From assembly GCF_002911015.1 (NCBI RefSeq), contig NZ_KZ626840.1, forward strand, positions 1 to 64,000: a stretch of 64,000 nucleotides of DNA, given 5' to 3'. Below the pieces are notes generated by a model that was given only the letters and a program-made list of their open reading frames with translations, made no database searches and was not told the origin of the DNA. Of the stretch, positions 16,613-24,927 are shown piece by piece. The position numbers were made by a program, and so were the translations under genes. Numbering within the stretch: position 1 is the stretch's first letter; each line of letters begins with the position of its first letter. This stretch comes from Streptomyces populi. GTDB lineage: Bacteria; Actinomycetota; Actinomycetes; Streptomycetales; Streptomycetaceae.

Positions 16613-16646
16613 CCGAGGGCGCGCCGCCGGTGCGGCGCGCCCTCGG
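16613..16646 (+). terminator. Terminator after the chitinase gene
   Basis: A perfect 15-bp stem (CCGAGGGCGCGCCGC with its complement) closes on the tetraloop CGGT, 26 bases after the chitinase stop codon. Confidence 0.85.
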
Positions 16647-16762
16647 CGTGCGCGGCGCGCGCACGATCCACTCCTCGTCCACCGAGCCCCGCGCCGCGGG
16701 CGAGGACCGTGCCACACCCACGGCCGATGGGAGAGCCCCGTCGTGCCGGGTAGTCGTTGGAC

Positions 16763-17347
16763 ATGAACGAATACGATTCCGGCGTTTCCACAGAGGAACG
16801 GACGGTTCGGACATCGGGTGGCGTCTCGGCTCGATGGCTGGCCGGCCTGGCCCGCGTCGAGCGGTCGGGTGCGGCGGACCCCGTGATCCGGACGCTACAG
16901 CGGGGAATCCGCTCGCTGCCGCTGGGCGGGGCCCGCGATCTGCTGCGCGGCAGGTCGCTGGGCCATCCCGTGCACCCCGTCCTGGTGCAGGTCCCGATCG
17001 GCTGCTGGCTGTCGGCCGCCGTCATGGACGTCATGCCGGCGGGGCAGCGCGCCGCGACGACCCTGACAGCCGTCGGGCTGGCCGGGGTCGCCCCGGCGGC
17101 GGTCACCGGATGGGTCGACTGGGCGGACCTGCCGCCCGAGCAGGCCCGCGTCGGACTGATGCACGCCGTCACGAACGTGGCCGCGGTGGCGTTCCACGCC
17201 GCGTCCCTCACGGCACGGCTCCGCCACCACCCGGCACGGGCAAGGCTGTGGTCGCTGGGCGGGCTGGCGGCGGTCGGCGTCAGCGGCGCGCTGGGCGGAC
17301 ACGTGGCCTACCGGCGGGCCGTGGGAGCCTGGCCGACGACCTGGTGA
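16763..17347 (+). CDS. DUF2231 membrane protein
   Basis: This 194-residue protein has a cytoplasmic N-terminus and about four membrane helices. The DUF2231 core 'LRGRSLGHPVHPVLVQVPIGCWLSAAVMDVM' carries the typical GHPxHP motif, which could bind metal or haem. 'GVAPAAVTGWVDWADL' follows. It is widespread in actinobacteria and sometimes linked to membrane redox proteins. Function is unproven. ATG 16763 is used; a TTG two codons earlier is possible. Confidence 0.82.
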   Translation: MNEYDSGVSTEERTVRTSGGVSARWLAGLARVERSGAADPVIRTLQRGIRSLPLGGARDLLRGRSLGHPVHPVLVQVPIGCWLSAAVMDVMPAGQRAATTLTAVGLAGVAPAAVTGWVDWADLPPEQARVGLMHAVTNVAAVAFHAASLTARLRHHPARARLWSLGGLAAVGVSGALGGHVAYRRAVGAWPTTW

Positions 17348-17566
17348 CCCGAGGGCGACCCGAGACCCGAGGCCGGGCGGGATCACCGCCCGGCCGGGCA
17401 CGCGTCCGTACGTACCGTTCGCGCGGTCGCTTCCCGCGTGCGCGGCGGGAGCCCGCCGCACCGAGGAAGGGCGCGGGGCCACGGGACCACGACGGCGCCG
17501 ACACCCCGGGGACCGCCCGCTCCCTCGCCATGGCGCACGACGTCGGGAGCGGCGCCCACGAGTCCG

Positions 17567-17917
17567 TCACGCCGTGACGGTGTACGCGGTGGTGACGGCG
17601 ACGTCGATGCGGGAGTGGACGACGAGCCTGGAGCCGTTGACGGCGGCAGCGGCCTCGAACAGCCTCCGCGCGAACGCGCTGTGGGTGGCCACCGACGTGA
17701 GGACATCGAGGTCTCCGCACTCGCCGTAGGCGTCCACGAGAGCGCCGACCACCCCTGGAGTGGCCGCGGCCTCGTCGATGACCACGACGACCGGTGCCGG
17801 CTCGTGCGCGTGCACGAGGTCACGGATCTGCGCGGTGACCTCGGCGCGGGGCCCCGCGCCGAGGTCCTCGTGGACCGTGACGACCAGGACACCGTGGTCG
17901 AGACTGCGGGACAACAT
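17567..17917 (-). CDS. Small STAS-like protein
   Basis: This 116-residue protein starts at ATG 17917 with an ideal AGGAGG site. Alternating beta/alpha segments ('GVLVVTVHEDLGAGPRAEVTAQIRDLVHAHEPAPVVVVIDEAAATPGVVGALVDAYGEC') resemble STAS or anti-anti-sigma folds. The canonical phosphorylatable Ser of SpoIIAA/RsbV is not obvious. Similar proteins accompany SigB-family factors in Streptomyces, and the sigma factor and SpoIIE genes lie nearby. The role in anti-sigma signalling is inferred. Confidence 0.6.
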   Translation of the reverse strand: MLSRSLDHGVLVVTVHEDLGAGPRAEVTAQIRDLVHAHEPAPVVVVIDEAAATPGVVGALVDAYGECGDLDVLTSVATHSAFARRLFEAAAAVNGSRLVVHSRIDVAVTTAYTVTA

Positions 17918-18124
17918 CAGGGCCTCCTTGCCGGGACCTTCACCGCGGGACGGCTTCCGCGCATCCACGGCGAGTTCCCGTCCGTTCGCTCCCTATGCGG
18001 CATTCGCGCGGCCGGTCGAGCGGCCACGGAGGGAACTCGGGGCACCGCCCCGGGCGGCGGCCGGCACCGGAAGAAGATGTTCCGTTTCTTGCATGGCCTG
18101 GGCCCCAGGGGTACTCACCACGGC

Positions 18125-18853
18125 ATGACCCCCAACAGACCTTTGGCCGTCGTCACCGGCGGCTCCAGCGGCATCGGCTTCGAACTCGCCCGGCAGCTCG
18201 CCGCACGGGGCTTCGACCTGATCGTCACCGCCGAGGACCACGACCGGCTCCACGGAGCGGCGGCCCGGATCCGGGCGGAAGGCGCCCAGGTGGAGACGGC
18301 CGCGGCCGACCTCAGGCGTTTCGAGGAAGCCGAGCGCTTCTACACCGCCACCAGGGTCACGAGCCGTCCGGTCGCCGTGGCGGCCCTCAACACCGGGAGC
18401 GGGCACGGCGGCGCCTTCCTGGAGACGGACCTCCTGGACGAGCTGGAGATCGTCGACCTGAACGTCCGCGCGACGGTGCACCTCGCCAACCGGTTCCTGT
18501 GCGACATGGTCTACGAGGGTGAGGGAAGGGTCTTGATGACCTCCCCGCCCGCACCGGCGGCCCCCGGCCGGTTCCAGGCGGTGCACGACGCGTCCAGGTC
18601 GTTCCTGCGGTCCTTCGCCCGGGCACTGCGGGCCGAACTGAGGGGAACCGGCGTCTCCGTCACCGCGCTGACGCCGGGACCGGCCGAGACCGCCTTCGCA
18701 CACCGGGCCGGCCCGGACGGCGTCAGGCCCGGTCGACAGCGCGAGGACGATCCGGCCCTGGCGGCCGAGCAGTGCCTGGACGCCCTCTTCTCCGACGAGG
18801 ACGAGACCACCGCCGGACCGGCGAAGGCCAGGGCACAGGAACTGGTCGGCTGA
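18125..18853 (+). CDS. SDR-fold protein with degenerate catalytic motif
   Basis: This 242-residue protein has an intact cofactor site (AVVTGGSSGIGFELA, and NTGSG for NAG). However, the region that should hold Y-x3-K reads 'FQAVHDASRSFLRSF': Tyr is His and Lys is Arg. The usual catalytic Ser region 'VLMTSPPAP' is also altered. Otherwise it resembles SDRs of the DltE/YqjQ group. It may be a non-catalytic NAD(P)-binding protein or use unusual chemistry. Start ATG 18125 immediately precedes the Rossmann strand. Confidence 0.8.
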   Translation: MTPNRPLAVVTGGSSGIGFELARQLAARGFDLIVTAEDHDRLHGAAARIRAEGAQVETAAADLRRFEEAERFYTATRVTSRPVAVAALNTGSGHGGAFLETDLLDELEIVDLNVRATVHLANRFLCDMVYEGEGRVLMTSPPAPAAPGRFQAVHDASRSFLRSFARALRAELRGTGVSVTALTPGPAETAFAHRAGPDGVRPGRQREDDPALAAEQCLDALFSDEDETTAGPAKARAQELVG

Positions 18854-18987
18854 GAGGCCGCGGGACGGGCGCGGGCCGCTGCGCGACGGGCCGCGCCCGT
18901 CGCGTCGCGCGAGAAGGCGACACCGAGGCCGGCAGTCCGTGCCGGACGGGCGGCACGGGACAGGGCCGGTTCCCGCGGCTACCCCGT

Positions 18988-19443
18988 TCAGGTCCCGGGT
19001 GCCTCGTCCGGCGTGGCCCGGTGGTCCGGGTGCCCATGGGTACGGCGCTCCTCCTTGAGCCGGGCTTCGAAGAGGTGGTCGGCGCCGTCGGCGAGTTCCT
19101 CGCGGATCTCGGCCTCGACCCTCTTGAACGCCTCGTAGTAGGTGGCGTTGTACGCCTCGACGATCTGGAACGTCCAATGGCCGGGAATGACATTGCGCCC
19201 CAGGATCTCCCGCTCGACCCGGTCGGCGGACGCGGCGTGACCGGCCTCGCGCAACAGCCTCACGGCACGGTCCAGTTCGAAGTCGGCACCGCCCGTCAGC
19301 TGGTGGAAGTCGTACAGACGCCCCCGAGCCCGTTCGGTCGTCTCCAAGGCCTTCGACAACGCGCCCAGGGCTTCCACGGTGGCGTCCGGGACTCTGTCAG
19401 GACGCTGCCGGGCCTCTTCCGGATTTCCGCGGTGATCGCTCAT
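18988..19443 (-). CDS. Conserved hypothetical helical protein
   Basis: This 151-residue soluble protein is helix-rich and highly charged: 'VEALGALSKALETTERARGRLYDFHQLTGGADFELDRAVRLLREAGHAASADRVEREILGRNVIPGHWTFQIVEAYNATYYEAFKRVEAEIREEL'. I recognise it only as an actinobacterial conserved protein. It begins 31 bases after the sigma-factor stop on the same strand, so it is probably co-transcribed with the sigma factor and may belong to its stress regulon. Confidence 0.65.
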   Translation of the reverse strand: MSDHRGNPEEARQRPDRVPDATVEALGALSKALETTERARGRLYDFHQLTGGADFELDRAVRLLREAGHAASADRVEREILGRNVIPGHWTFQIVEAYNATYYEAFKRVEAEIREELADGADHLFEARLKEERRTHGHPDHRATPDEAPGT

Positions 19444-19474
19444 GGCTTCATGGGTAGCCCGATCGGCCGGACGT

Positions 19475-20302
19475 TCACCTGCCCGCGGCGGGCGGAGGGG
19501 CGTCTCCGTTCCCGGACTCCGCCAGCACCTCCTCGCGCAGGGCGGCGCAGCAACTGCTGAGCAGGCGCGAGACGTGCATCTGGGAGACTCCCAGCCGCTC
19601 CGCGATGCCGCTCTGCGTCATGTCGCGGAAGAACCGCAGGTAGAGGATCGTCTGCTCGCGCTCGGGCAGTCTGCGCAGGGCGGGCTTGAGTGCCTCACGG
19701 TCCACGACGAGGTCGAACCCGGCATCGGGTTCCCCCAGTGCGTCCGCCAGGGAGTACCCGTCGTCTCCTTCGGTGATCCGGGCGTCCAGCGACAAGGTCG
19801 CGAAACTGTCCAGGGCTTCCAGCCCCACGCGTACGTCGTCCTCGCTCAGCTGCGCGTACTCGGCTATCTCGGCGATGCCCGGGGGCCGGTCCGAGTTCAC
19901 CGGTGTCAGGTCCTTCACGGCGCCGCGGACCCTGTTGCGCGCTTCCTGGACGCGGCGCGGCACGTGCACGGCCCACATGTGGTCGCGGAAGTGACGCTTG
20001 ATCTCACCGACGATGGTCGGGACCGCGTAGCTCTCGAAGGCGTTGCCCCGACCGGGGTCGTACCGGTCGACGGACTTCACCAGGCCCAGCGCGGCGACCT
20101 GGACCAGGTCCTCGACGGACTCGCCCCTGCCGCGGTACTTGCCGGCGATGCGCTCCGCCATCGGCATCCAGGCCTCCACGATCTCGTCGCGCAGGGCCTG
20201 CCTCTCGGGCCCGTCGGGAAGCCCCGCGAGGTGCGAGAAGGCCGCGTCGGTGTCAGGGGCGTCGTCGTACCGACGGCGTTGCGTGGTTGTGGTGCAGGAC
20301 AT
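19475..20302 (-). CDS. RNA polymerase sigma factor, SigB/SigF/SigG subfamily
   Basis: This 275-residue protein contains sigma-70 region 2 ('GRGESVEDLVQVAALGLVKSVDRYDPGRGNAFESYAVPTIVGEIKRHFRDHMWAVHVPRRVQE'), region 3 and region 4 ('LPEREQTILYLRFFRDMTQSGIAERLGVSQMHVSRLL'). VPTIVGEIKRHFRD and QSGIAERLGVSQMHVSRLL are diagnostic for the general-stress/sporulation group of Streptomyces. It is the likely head of an operon with the downstream helical protein. A possible self-type promoter lies at 20436-20460. No anti-sigma factor (RsbW-like) is adjacent. Confidence 0.94.
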   Translation of the reverse strand: MSCTTTTQRRRYDDAPDTDAAFSHLAGLPDGPERQALRDEIVEAWMPMAERIAGKYRGRGESVEDLVQVAALGLVKSVDRYDPGRGNAFESYAVPTIVGEIKRHFRDHMWAVHVPRRVQEARNRVRGAVKDLTPVNSDRPPGIAEIAEYAQLSEDDVRVGLEALDSFATLSLDARITEGDDGYSLADALGEPDAGFDLVVDREALKPALRRLPEREQTILYLRFFRDMTQSGIAERLGVSQMHVSRLLSSCCAALREEVLAESGNGDAPPPAAGR

Positions 20303-20435
20303 GTGCTGACAGCTCCCTCAGGGGGTTGCTGACTGGACAGAAACACCATGGGGGCGCACACGATTCGGGACACACCCGTGCCTTGGAGCGAACGCTCCCA
20401 CGGACGTGCCTTTTATCCGAAGCACTGCTTTTCAA

Positions 20436-20460
20436 ATCCCCCCATTTACGGACGATAAAC
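20436..20460 (-). promoter_or_regulatory. Candidate SigB-type promoter of the sigma gene
   Basis: On the minus strand GTTT and GGGGAT are separated by 15 bases. This is one mismatch from the -10 of the actinobacterial SigB-family consensus (GNTT-N14-16-GGGTAT). It lies about 135 bases upstream of the sigma start, consistent with autoregulation. The rest of 20303-20697 has no gene. Confidence 0.35.
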
Positions 20461-20697
20461 CAATATCCATACAACGTGACGCGAGGGAATCACCTGCTCA
20501 CGAGGCGTGACGGGGCGGGGCCGCTGTCCGTCGCCGTGGAGTCGGCCGCGCGCTCAGGGGCTGCGGCGATACTGGAAGGTCCCGGCGGTGGTTGTTCCCT
20601 TTCCGGCCGTGGGAAGGGGGCGCATCGGGGGTAGGAGGTCCCTCGTCACCGTCCGGCGATCGTTCTGCCGTCTGCGAGAGGGTTTCGGGAGCGAACT

Positions 20698-22596
20698 GTG
20701 GCAAGGGTGGGAGAGCCGTCCGAGGCCGTGCCCGGGGGGCGGCTGGCGGCTTTGCGCGAGACGGGGCTGTCGGCCGCGGCGGATCCGGGGATGGACCGGT
20801 TCGCCCGGCTCGTGGCCGACGTGCTCGACGTGCCCATGGCGCTGGTGTGCCTGGTGGAGTCCTCGCGTCAGGTCTTCCCCGGCATGGTGGGACTCGCCGA
20901 ACCATGGGCGGACGCCCGCCGGACACCGTTGACGCACTCGCTGTGCCGGCACGTCGTGACCAGCGGCCGGCCGCTCGTCCTGCCCGACGCCCGCCGGAAC
21001 CCGCTGACCTCCGCGAGCCCGGCCATCCCCGACCTCGGCGTGATCGGCTACGCGGGGATGCCACTGGACGACGGGGCCGGGCACGTGCTGGGGTCGCTGT
21101 GCGCGATCGACACCCGTCCGCGGGAGTGGACCGCCCGCGAGCTGGACGTGCTCCAGGACCTGGCGGCGGCGTGCAGCGCGGAGCTGCGGCTGCGGATCGT
21201 CTCGCGCCACCGCGAGCAGGCCCGCGCCGACGAGGCACGGGCACGGGCCGAGGCGGACGACGCGACCGGACGGCACCGCGCCGCGCTGGAGCGTTCCCAG
21301 CTGCTGCTGCGGGCGGCGGACGCGCTGGCCGACACCACCGGCCTGGCGGACGTCCGGGAGCAGGTGCGGGACTTGGCCGGCAGCGACCTCAAGCCCGCGT
21401 ACGTGGGGCTGGTGCTGGTGGAGGGGGGCACCGCGCGGCGGCTGCGGCGCATGGTCGACGTGATGGGCGACACGCCGATGGGGCGCACCCACGAGACCTA
21501 CGCGCTCGACGCCGCCTGGCCGACCGCGCGGGCGGTCAGGGAGAACCGGACGATCACCGTCACGGACACGGCGCGACTCGAGCGCGACTACGCGCCCGAG
21601 GTGGCCGAGACGTTCACGGCCCTGGGACTGCGGACCGCGGTGTGCGTGCCGCTGCCGGGAACGGTCCTCCCGCTCGGCGCGCTGGTGCTGGGCTGGGACC
21701 ATCCGCACGAGATCGACATCGTGGAGCAGGCGGTGCTCGCCTCGCTGGCCGGGTACACCGCGCGGGCGGTGGAACGGGCGCTGTTCGTGGACAACCGCGT
21801 GAACGCGGCCCGCGAGATGCAGGAGGCCCTGCTCACCGACGTGCCCTCGGTGGCGCCTCTGGACCTGGCCGTGCTGTACCGGGCGGCCGCGCGCACGGAC
21901 CTGGTCGGCGGTGACTGGTACGACGCCTATCCCCTGCCCACCGCGGCCCAGGGCTGGGAGGACTCCACCGCCCCGGCCGTGCTGGCCCTGTCCGTCGGCG
22001 ACATCACGGGCCACGACATGCGGGCGGCCACCTTGATGGGGCAGGTGCGCAGCATGCTCCGCCAGGCCGATCTCGACCACGCGGGCGCCGGACCCGCACG
22101 GGCGGTCGGCGCGCTGGAACACGCCAACACCGCCCTGGGCCTCGACGCCAGCGGCACCCTCGTCCACGCCCACCTGCGCCCCTGCCGCCGGGCCGAGGAG
22201 GGCAGCTGGGAACTGACCTGGACCAACGCCGGACACCCGCCCCCGCTCGTCGTACGGCCCGACGGTGCCGTCGACCGGCTGGACCGGCACGACAGCATGC
22301 TCTTCCCGGGCCTGAACACCCTGCCCCGGAGCGAACACCGGCTGCTCCTGCCGCCCGGCAGCCTGCTCCTGCTCTACACCGACGGGCTGGTCGAGCGTCC
22401 CGGCGGGGACGTGGACCTGGCCATCGACGCGACCGGCCGCATGCTGGCCACTCACGCCGGCCGTCCCCTGGACGCCCTGCTGGGCGAGATCACGGACCGG
22501 ATCGCCGGTCCCGACCCCAGGGACGACATCGCCCTGCTCGCGTTGCGCGTCCCCGCCGGGCCGGGGACCTCCCGGACATCCGGAGGGGGTGTTTGA
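20698..22596 (+). CDS. GAF-domain PP2C/SpoIIE-type serine phosphatase
   Basis: This 632-residue protein starts at GTG 20698 after GGGAG. A first GAF domain spans about 25-170 (TPLTHSLCRHVVTSGRPLVLPDAR). A coiled segment and a second GAF domain (about 205-360) follow. The SpoIIE/RsbU phosphatase domain is at about 380-625, with the metal-binding motifs VGGDWYDAY, LSVGDITGHDMRAA, NAGHPPPLVV, LLLYTDGLVE and DDIALLAL. Such enzymes dephosphorylate anti-anti-sigma proteins and so release a sigma factor in response to a GAF-sensed signal. Placement divergent from the SigB-type gene suggests it feeds that circuit. Confidence 0.94.
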   Translation: MARVGEPSEAVPGGRLAALRETGLSAAADPGMDRFARLVADVLDVPMALVCLVESSRQVFPGMVGLAEPWADARRTPLTHSLCRHVVTSGRPLVLPDARRNPLTSASPAIPDLGVIGYAGMPLDDGAGHVLGSLCAIDTRPREWTARELDVLQDLAAACSAELRLRIVSRHREQARADEARARAEADDATGRHRAALERSQLLLRAADALADTTGLADVREQVRDLAGSDLKPAYVGLVLVEGGTARRLRRMVDVMGDTPMGRTHETYALDAAWPTARAVRENRTITVTDTARLERDYAPEVAETFTALGLRTAVCVPLPGTVLPLGALVLGWDHPHEIDIVEQAVLASLAGYTARAVERALFVDNRVNAAREMQEALLTDVPSVAPLDLAVLYRAAARTDLVGGDWYDAYPLPTAAQGWEDSTAPAVLALSVGDITGHDMRAATLMGQVRSMLRQADLDHAGAGPARAVGALEHANTALGLDASGTLVHAHLRPCRRAEEGSWELTWTNAGHPPPLVVRPDGAVDRLDRHDSMLFPGLNTLPRSEHRLLLPPGSLLLLYTDGLVERPGGDVDLAIDATGRMLATHAGRPLDALLGEITDRIAGPDPRDDIALLALRVPAGPGTSRTSGGGV

Positions 22597-22752
22597 CCCC
22601 GGTTGTTCCGGATACGCGTGCTGACGACGCTCCGGGCGGGTCGGTACGTGACGGTGCCGACGCGAGAGGCCGCGGCCCGCATCGCGAAGGCCGTGGGACG
22701 CACGTCGGCTCGCGCGGAGCCCTCCGTCCCGACCGAGAGGAGAGCGACCGTC

Positions 22753-23304
22753 ATGCGCATCGCATTCCTGGTGGCGCCCGAAGGCGTCGAGCAAGTCGAA
22801 CTGACCGCCCCTTGGGAGGCCGTGACCGAGACCGGGGACATCCCTGTCCTGGTCTCCACCGAGCCGGGCCGGATCCAGGCCTTCGACCACCTGGACAAGG
22901 CGGACGCCTTCCCCGTCGACGCGGTCGTCGGTGACGTGACGGCACGGGACTTCGGTGCCCTGGTGCTGCCCGGCGGAGTCGCCAACCCCGACAGCCTGCG
23001 GATGAACGACGCCGCCGTGGCGTTCGTGAAGGAGTTCTTCGAGCAGGGACTCCCGGTCGCGGCCATCTGCCACGCGCCCTGGACCCTGGTCGAAGCGGAT
23101 GTGCTGCGCGGGCGCACCCTGACGTCCTGGCCGAGTCTGCGCACCGACATCCGGAACGCCGGCGGCACCCACGTCGACGAGCCGGTGCGGATCTGCGACG
23201 CGGGCCCCAACGTGCTGATCACGAGCCGCAAGCCGGACGATCTTCCCGAGTTCTGCAACGCCTTCGTCACCGAGTTCGCGAAGACCGGGGTCACGGCCTC
23301 GTAG
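22753..23304 (+). CDS. DJ-1/PfpI-family protein
   Basis: This 183-residue protein begins at ATG 22753 after GAGGAGAG. The nucleophilic-elbow Cys is in 'GLPVAAICHAPWTLVEADVLRGRTLTSWPSLRTDIRNAGG', with the conserved His following and the upstream Glu in 'APWEAV'. The PfpI/YhbO group includes deglycases and stress-protective chaperones or peptidases. Oxidative or carbonyl stress protection is likely. It stands alone between the SpoIIE phosphatase and the Rieske oxygenase. Confidence 0.9.
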   Translation: MRIAFLVAPEGVEQVELTAPWEAVTETGDIPVLVSTEPGRIQAFDHLDKADAFPVDAVVGDVTARDFGALVLPGGVANPDSLRMNDAAVAFVKEFFEQGLPVAAICHAPWTLVEADVLRGRTLTSWPSLRTDIRNAGGTHVDEPVRICDAGPNVLITSRKPDDLPEFCNAFVTEFAKTGVTAS

Positions 23305-23416
23305 GGCCCGAGGGGACTCCTGGGGCCCGGGGAGAGGCGGGCGGCCCCGACCGCGTAACACCAACGCACCTCCGCGGTTGACGGCCGTCGCGCCCGCGGC
23401 GACGGTGGGAAGGTGG

Positions 23417-23436
23417 AGCCCCGCCGCTGCGGGGCT
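23417..23436 (+). other. Short perfect hairpin upstream of the Rieske gene
   Basis: AGCCCCGC-CGCT-GCGGGGCT forms an 8-bp stem with a four-base loop, about 136 bases before the Rieske start. It may be the terminator of the DJ-1 gene or a leader structure of the oxygenase. Confidence 0.5.
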
Positions 23437-23572
23437 GAACCGCCTACTGCCGCGGGGTGAGTTCCCTGGACGGGGTGGCGACGCGGCGGTGCGCGGACCG
23501 TGCCCCCGCCGCGCGCTCTCCCCGCTGCCGCACGACGCGGTCTCGCGCCCCGAGTGCAAGGGAGCACCGCAC

Positions 23573-24856
23573 ATGAGCGAGGCCCGGCACGACCGCCCCG
23601 GACCGGACCGGCATTCCGCTTCCCGCCCGGAGGCTTCGGTGCCGCGCCACTCGGACAGCCGTCCGGCGGCCCGGCCCGGCCCGGTCACCGACCTCCGCCG
23701 GGTCGGCATCTCCCCCGACCACTGGTATCCGGTGGCGACCTCCCGGAAGGTGCGGCGCAACCGGACGTTCGCGACCGTCTTCGCCGGTGAGCGGATCGTG
23801 CTGTACCGGGGACGCGGCGGTGTCGTCCACGCGCTGGAGGACCGCTGCGCACACCGTCAGGTACCGCTGAGCATGGGCGTGGTCGAGGGTGACGTCCTGC
23901 GCTGCTGCTACCACGCGTGGGCCTACCGGGGCGACGGGCGCGTCTCGCAGATCCCGTACCTGCCCAAGGGCTGCGAGCGGCCGCCGCGCGGGGTGCGCTC
24001 GTATCCGGTCCGGGAGGCATACGGCCTGGTGTTCGTGTTCCCCGGTGACCCGGCGCTGGCCGAGGAGGCGCCGTTCCCCTTCCTGCCCGAGTACCACTCC
24101 GCCGGTCACCGCACCATGACGTTCTCCCGCACCGTGCGCTGCCACTACTCGTTCATGCACGAGAACCTGCTCGACATGAACCACCAGTTCCTGCACCGGA
24201 GCGTGCTCGGCCGGATCCGGCCGGAACTGCTCGGGTACGACACCGGGCCGCGGCACGTCGAGGCCCGGTACCTCTTCGTCCCCGCCGGGGGCCGCAAGGA
24301 CCGGGGCGCGGGTCTGCTGTCCGCGGAGGGGTTCGGGGGCCAGGACCGGCCCGACGTCATCACGATCCGCACCGAGTACCCGTACCAGACCCTCAGGGAC
24401 GTCCCCGAGGGCGGCGAGCTCCCGGTGTTCTCGCTCTGGGCCGCCTACGTGCCGGAGGACGCCGAGCAGCGGATCAACCACGCCTACGGCCTGCTCACGA
24501 TCGCGAAGCCGTCGGTCCCCGGGGCGCTCCATCTCGCCTGGCCGCTCATCCGCCGGTTCACCGAGCGGGTCTTCGCCCAGGACCGGATGGCGGTCGAGGC
24601 CGAACAGCGCGCCTGGGACGAGCAGGGCGAGGACCACAACCACGAGGTGTTCCCGCTCATCCTCGACCTCCGCGACGTACTGCGCGACAACGGCGTGCCG
24701 CTGCGTCCGGAGCAGGCGTCCGGGTGCGCGCCGTGCGGGATGACCTCTCCGGCCCACCGTGCCGCCGCCGTCACGGGTGACACCGGTGCGGCGGACCGTG
24801 CCGGGCCGGCGCAGTCCGCCGGCCCGGCCGTGGAGGGTGCCGGCAGGCCCGAGTAG
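23573..24856 (+). CDS. Rieske non-haem iron oxygenase, alpha-subunit type
   Basis: This 427-residue protein has an N-terminal Rieske [2Fe-2S] domain with C92-x-H94 and C111-x2-H114 (DRCAHR ... CYHAW). The C-terminal catalytic domain has its mononuclear iron site in 'NLLDMNHQFLHRSV' (D201, H204, H208). The overall type is like PaO/VanA one-component oxygenases, needing a separate reductase that is not adjacent. A disordered, charged N-terminal extension of about 40 residues and an Ala/Gly-rich tail are extra. The H-x3-H spacing is one residue shorter than the usual H-x4-H. The substrate is unknown; the neighbouring MFS exporter may handle the product. Confidence 0.92.
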   Translation: MSEARHDRPGPDRHSASRPEASVPRHSDSRPAARPGPVTDLRRVGISPDHWYPVATSRKVRRNRTFATVFAGERIVLYRGRGGVVHALEDRCAHRQVPLSMGVVEGDVLRCCYHAWAYRGDGRVSQIPYLPKGCERPPRGVRSYPVREAYGLVFVFPGDPALAEEAPFPFLPEYHSAGHRTMTFSRTVRCHYSFMHENLLDMNHQFLHRSVLGRIRPELLGYDTGPRHVEARYLFVPAGGRKDRGAGLLSAEGFGGQDRPDVITIRTEYPYQTLRDVPEGGELPVFSLWAAYVPEDAEQRINHAYGLLTIAKPSVPGALHLAWPLIRRFTERVFAQDRMAVEAEQRAWDEQGEDHNHEVFPLILDLRDVLRDNGVPLRPEQASGCAPCGMTSPAHRAAAVTGDTGAADRAGPAQSAGPAVEGAGRPE

Positions 24857-24860
24857 CCGT

Positions 24861-24906
24861 CGGCCCGCCGGACGCGGCGGCGGAACGCGCCGCGTCCGGC
24901 GGGCCG
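24861..24906. terminator. Bidirectional terminator between Rieske and MFS genes
   Basis: Arms 24861-24879 and 24888-24906 are perfectly complementary (19 bp) around an eight-base loop. The hairpin lies between the convergent Rieske and MFS genes. Confidence 0.88.
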
Positions 24907-24927
24907 GTCGGAACCGGACCGGGCCGG

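Noticed and set aside
20591..20616. Second SigB-type promoter (GTTG-N16-GGGAAG) ahead of the SpoIIE gene
   Set aside because: The -35 is weak and both motifs are common in GC-rich DNA; not enough to list as a feature.
20554..23760. 1068-codon open frame on the minus strand
   Set aside because: Antisense to the GAF-SpoIIE phosphatase and DJ-1 genes; its translation is His/Arg/Gly-rich without domains, a normal effect of high GC content.
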